6,975 nucleotides of DNA from an uncultured Tissierellia bacterium (GTDB lineage Bacteria > Bacillota > Clostridia > Tissierellales > Peptoniphilaceae): positions 1-6,975 of the forward strand of contig CAMYOR010000050.1 of NCBI GenBank assembly GCA_947278105.1. Reading direction: 5' to 3'. A program made the translations under genes and the position numbers. The notes under the pieces were generated by a model. That model did no database searches. It was not told where the DNA came from and was given only the letters and a program-made list of their open reading frames with translations. Shown here piece by piece: positions 5,552-6,975 of the stretch (its first letter is position 1; every line of letters starts with the position of its first letter).

Positions 5552-6517
5552 GTGGAAAGAAAAGAGACGCTCGAGAAAAGAAAAAAAGAAGGAGCCTTTT
5601 CTTTTTTTCAGGAATTTTTTCTGGTCCGAGCGGGGAAAAAAGAACGGGTTTTCTTTCAAAAGGATGAGGATCTTAAAAGGCAGCTTTTTTCTCTGACCGG
5701 AAAGCTCAATGAACAGGAGGGGCCGGGGTCCCTTTCTTTTTCAGAGGAAAAGATTAGCCTGGGCATTGAAGACTTTTCTTCGGTTGGGGAATTGGAAGAC
5801 CGGTCGGCCCGCTTCCTTATCCATTTCCAGGAAGACCTTAAAAACGAGGGACTTTCTCTTTTGCCCCGGGGAGTCGATCCCTGGACCCCTTTTTCCCTAC
5901 CCTTTTCATCTGCCCTGGAAGCCGGGGAAAGGGGAAAAAGGATCCGGGAGTGGACGGGGGGACTTTATTTTGGCCTGCCCTCCGGCTTTGCGGAGGATCG
6001 GAGGCGAAGGATGGCCCTGGCCCGGGTTCTTTCACCGATTTTCGCGGCCGTATTTGATAACGCAGGGCTCTTTGAAGGAAGGCCTTCTTCCTGCTTTGTC
6101 CTCCGTCAGGAGCTTCTTCGGAAGGGAAAAAGCCTTCCCACAGAAAGTATTGAAAAAGAGGGAAGAATTTTTATCGCCTCCCTGGATGCCCTGCCCCTTT
6201 CTTATGGGCTGGGAGCGGTGGCCTTTCTGATGGGCCTCTTTCAATCCGAGGAAAATGAAAGGGCCCTTGAAAAAAGGCTCCTTCCCGAAAACTCTGACAA
6301 TATCCGGAGGGGGAAGGATTCGGCCCGGGATCATGGGATCCGGGGTTATTATCTTTCGGATTATTTTGTCAACTGGGGGATGGATCTTCTGGCTATGGCC
6401 CAAAAAGGTCTCAAAAAAGAGGACCAGGCCTACCTGGTCCCCCTTCAAAAGCTTTGGTCAAATTTGGATGCGCCCAGAGATCAAACCGATCCTCCCGCCT
6501 TTGATCTCCAGCCTTAG
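5552..6517 (+). CDS. Shortened glutamate-cysteine-ligase-like (GCS2 family) protein, probable pseudoenzyme, 321 aa
   Basis: Weakly but consistently resembles the GCS2 glutamate-cysteine ligase family (ATP-dependent Glu-Cys ligation). Recognisable blocks in family order are 'EFFLVRAGKK' (21-30), 'EEKISLGIEDFSSVGELED' (65-83, cf. GxQxEIS..PxxSxxELE), 'LSLLPRGVDPWTP' (101-113), 'ARVLSPIFAAVFDNAGLFEG' (157-176, cf. ANALSPIxAxxxxNSPxxEG) and 'RIFIASLDALPLSYGL' (205-220, cf. RGYIEIRxxDxxP). A C-terminal helix has 'AMAQKGLKKEDQAYL' (281-295). Members are normally about 400-430 residues; the gap between 'FEGRP' and 'RIFIASLD' is greatly shortened. Catalytic residues expected in the blocks are replaced: the QxE Glu by Ser69, the TASTQ segment by 'WTGGLYF' (134-140), and the EIR Glu/Arg by Phe and Ala. 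The start is GTG with GGAGG 6 bases upstream. If the family call is wrong, it is an orphan protein. Confidence 0.65.
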   Translation: MERKETLEKRKKEGAFSFFQEFFLVRAGKKERVFFQKDEDLKRQLFSLTGKLNEQEGPGSLSFSEEKISLGIEDFSSVGELEDRSARFLIHFQEDLKNEGLSLLPRGVDPWTPFSLPFSSALEAGERGKRIREWTGGLYFGLPSGFAEDRRRRMALARVLSPIFAAVFDNAGLFEGRPSSCFVLRQELLRKGKSLPTESIEKEGRIFIASLDALPLSYGLGAVAFLMGLFQSEENERALEKRLLPENSDNIRRGKDSARDHGIRGYYLSDYFVNWGMDLLAMAQKGLKKEDQAYLVPLQKLWSNLDAPRDQTDPPAFDLQP

Positions 6518-6531
6518 ATCCTCGAGGATCT
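6516..6531. terminator. Perfect 16-bp palindrome between convergent genes, possible two-way terminator
   Basis: AGATCCTCGAGGATCT is a perfect palindrome starting at the TAG stop of the GCS-like gene, able to form a 6-bp stem with a TCGA loop. On the plus strand it is followed by TTCGTTTCC, a short T-rich tail. It lies in the 31-bp gap between convergent genes, where terminators are expected. The short stem and broken T-run make it a weak candidate. Confidence 0.4.
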
Positions 6532-6548
6532 TTCGTTTCCAGAATCCC

Positions 6549-6975
6549 TTATTCCAAAATTCCAAAGGAAAATCCCTCGTCTCGGAGCGCTTGGACAATG
6601 GCGTGCAGGGACTTTCGGGTCAGGGGTTTATCTGGGGTATCGTGCATTAAAACAGTGATCACGTTTGGCTTTCCAAAGGCTGCCCAGTCGTTAAGGATGT
6701 GTTTGACCTGTCCTTCAATCGTCCTTGGGGTATCCTCCTTCCGGGAGGCATCCCCACACATACTGTTCCAGTCAATCCAGACCAAGCCCATTTTTGCCAG
6801 GGCTTGGTCTCCGGCCTCCATTTTTTTCCAGGACATATGACCGCCCGGGTACCGCCAGAGACGGGTTTTAAAGTCCTCGCCCAGAAGGTTTTCTAAGCGG
6901 GAAAGGCAGAGGCGGGCCTGCCGGGCAATCTCTTTCGGGTTGGCGACCCGGCCCGGATACAGGGAAGAGTAGGTA
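6549..6975 (-). CDS. Polysaccharide deacetylase (CE4/NodB-type), C-terminal 141 residues; N-terminus beyond the right edge
   Basis: Probable secreted or surface enzyme removing acetyl groups from a cell-wall or other polysaccharide, as in PgdA-like peptidoglycan deacetylases. The frame is open from the window edge to the TAA at 6549-6551. Counting from the first complete codon, 'RYPGGHMSW' (41-49) is CE4 motif 3, 'GLVWIDWNSMCGDA' (63-76) motif 4 and 'VITVLMHDTPDK' (105-116) motif 5 with the catalytic His. The tail 'LHAIVQALRDEGFSF' (123-137) is typical. Motif 2 (HxxxH) should be at the very edge: the visible residues are TYSSLYPGR, with Ser where relatives have the second metal-binding His, and about four residues are missing. 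The Asp motif 1 and any signal peptide are off the window. An internal ATG at 6836 is not the start, because homology continues upstream of it. Confidence 0.88.
   Translation of the reverse strand, partial: TYSSLYPGRVANPKEIARQARLCLSRLENLLGEDFKTRLWRYPGGHMSWKKMEAGDQALAKMGLVWIDWNSMCGDASRKEDTPRTIEGQVKHILNDWAAFGKPNVITVLMHDTPDKPLTRKSLHAIVQALRDEGFSFGILE

Noticed and set aside
5709..6230. 173-codon open frame on the plus strand overlapping the GCS-like gene
   Set aside because: It lies wholly inside the 5552-6517 gene in another frame, shows Pro/Gly/Arg-rich translation from purine-rich DNA and no family motif.
6032..6448. 138-codon open frame on the minus strand opposite the GCS-like gene
   Set aside because: Antisense shadow of the 5552-6517 gene with no ribosome site or recognisable motif.
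6549..6836. Reading the deacetylase fragment as a complete 95-residue protein starting at the ATG at 6836
   Set aside because: The RYPGG motif and further family-like sequence continue in frame upstream to the window edge, so this Met is internal.

Overview
The window looks like a chromosomal segment of a Gram-positive anaerobe, most likely a clostridial (Lachnospiraceae-like) Firmicute. The reasons are strong purine-rich ribosome binding sites of the GGAGG type, compact spacing, a clostridial-type acetate kinase, an M29 (AmpS/PepS type) aminopeptidase, and a nucleotidyltransferase of a kind I associate with clostridia. Base composition is roughly balanced and no mobile element, tRNA, rRNA or CRISPR array is visible. 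The species cannot be named from the sequence.

Layout. Positions 1-924 (-) hold the N-terminal 308 residues of an M29 metallo-aminopeptidase that runs off the left edge. Positions 1017-2189 (-) encode an AI-2E/PerM-type membrane protein, ending in a short terminator-like hairpin. A 107-bp divergent promoter region (2190-2296) separates it from a sugar-phosphate-type nucleotidyltransferase (2297-3316, +) followed by acetate kinase ackA (3413-4618, +). A strong two-way hairpin terminator (4644-4676) divides ackA from a convergent metallo-beta-lactamase-fold gene (4673-5428, -). A second divergent promoter region (5429-5551) leads to a shortened glutamate-cysteine-ligase-like gene (5552-6517, +). 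This converges on the C-terminal part of a polysaccharide deacetylase (6549-6975, -) cut by the right edge.

The best-understood part is housekeeping: AckA makes ATP from acetyl phosphate, the aminopeptidase recycles peptides, and the deacetylase probably modifies a cell-wall polysaccharide. The unusual part is the right third. The metallo-beta-lactamase-fold protein has lost nearly all its metal ligands. The GCS-like protein, transcribed divergently from the same short spacer, is about 80-100 residues short and lacks the catalytic motifs of its family. The neighbouring deacetylase fragment also appears to lack one metal-binding His. All three frames are intact, so the first two look like retained pseudoenzymes, possibly a functional pair. 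Family motifs were compared from memory, not by alignment, so these are hypotheses.
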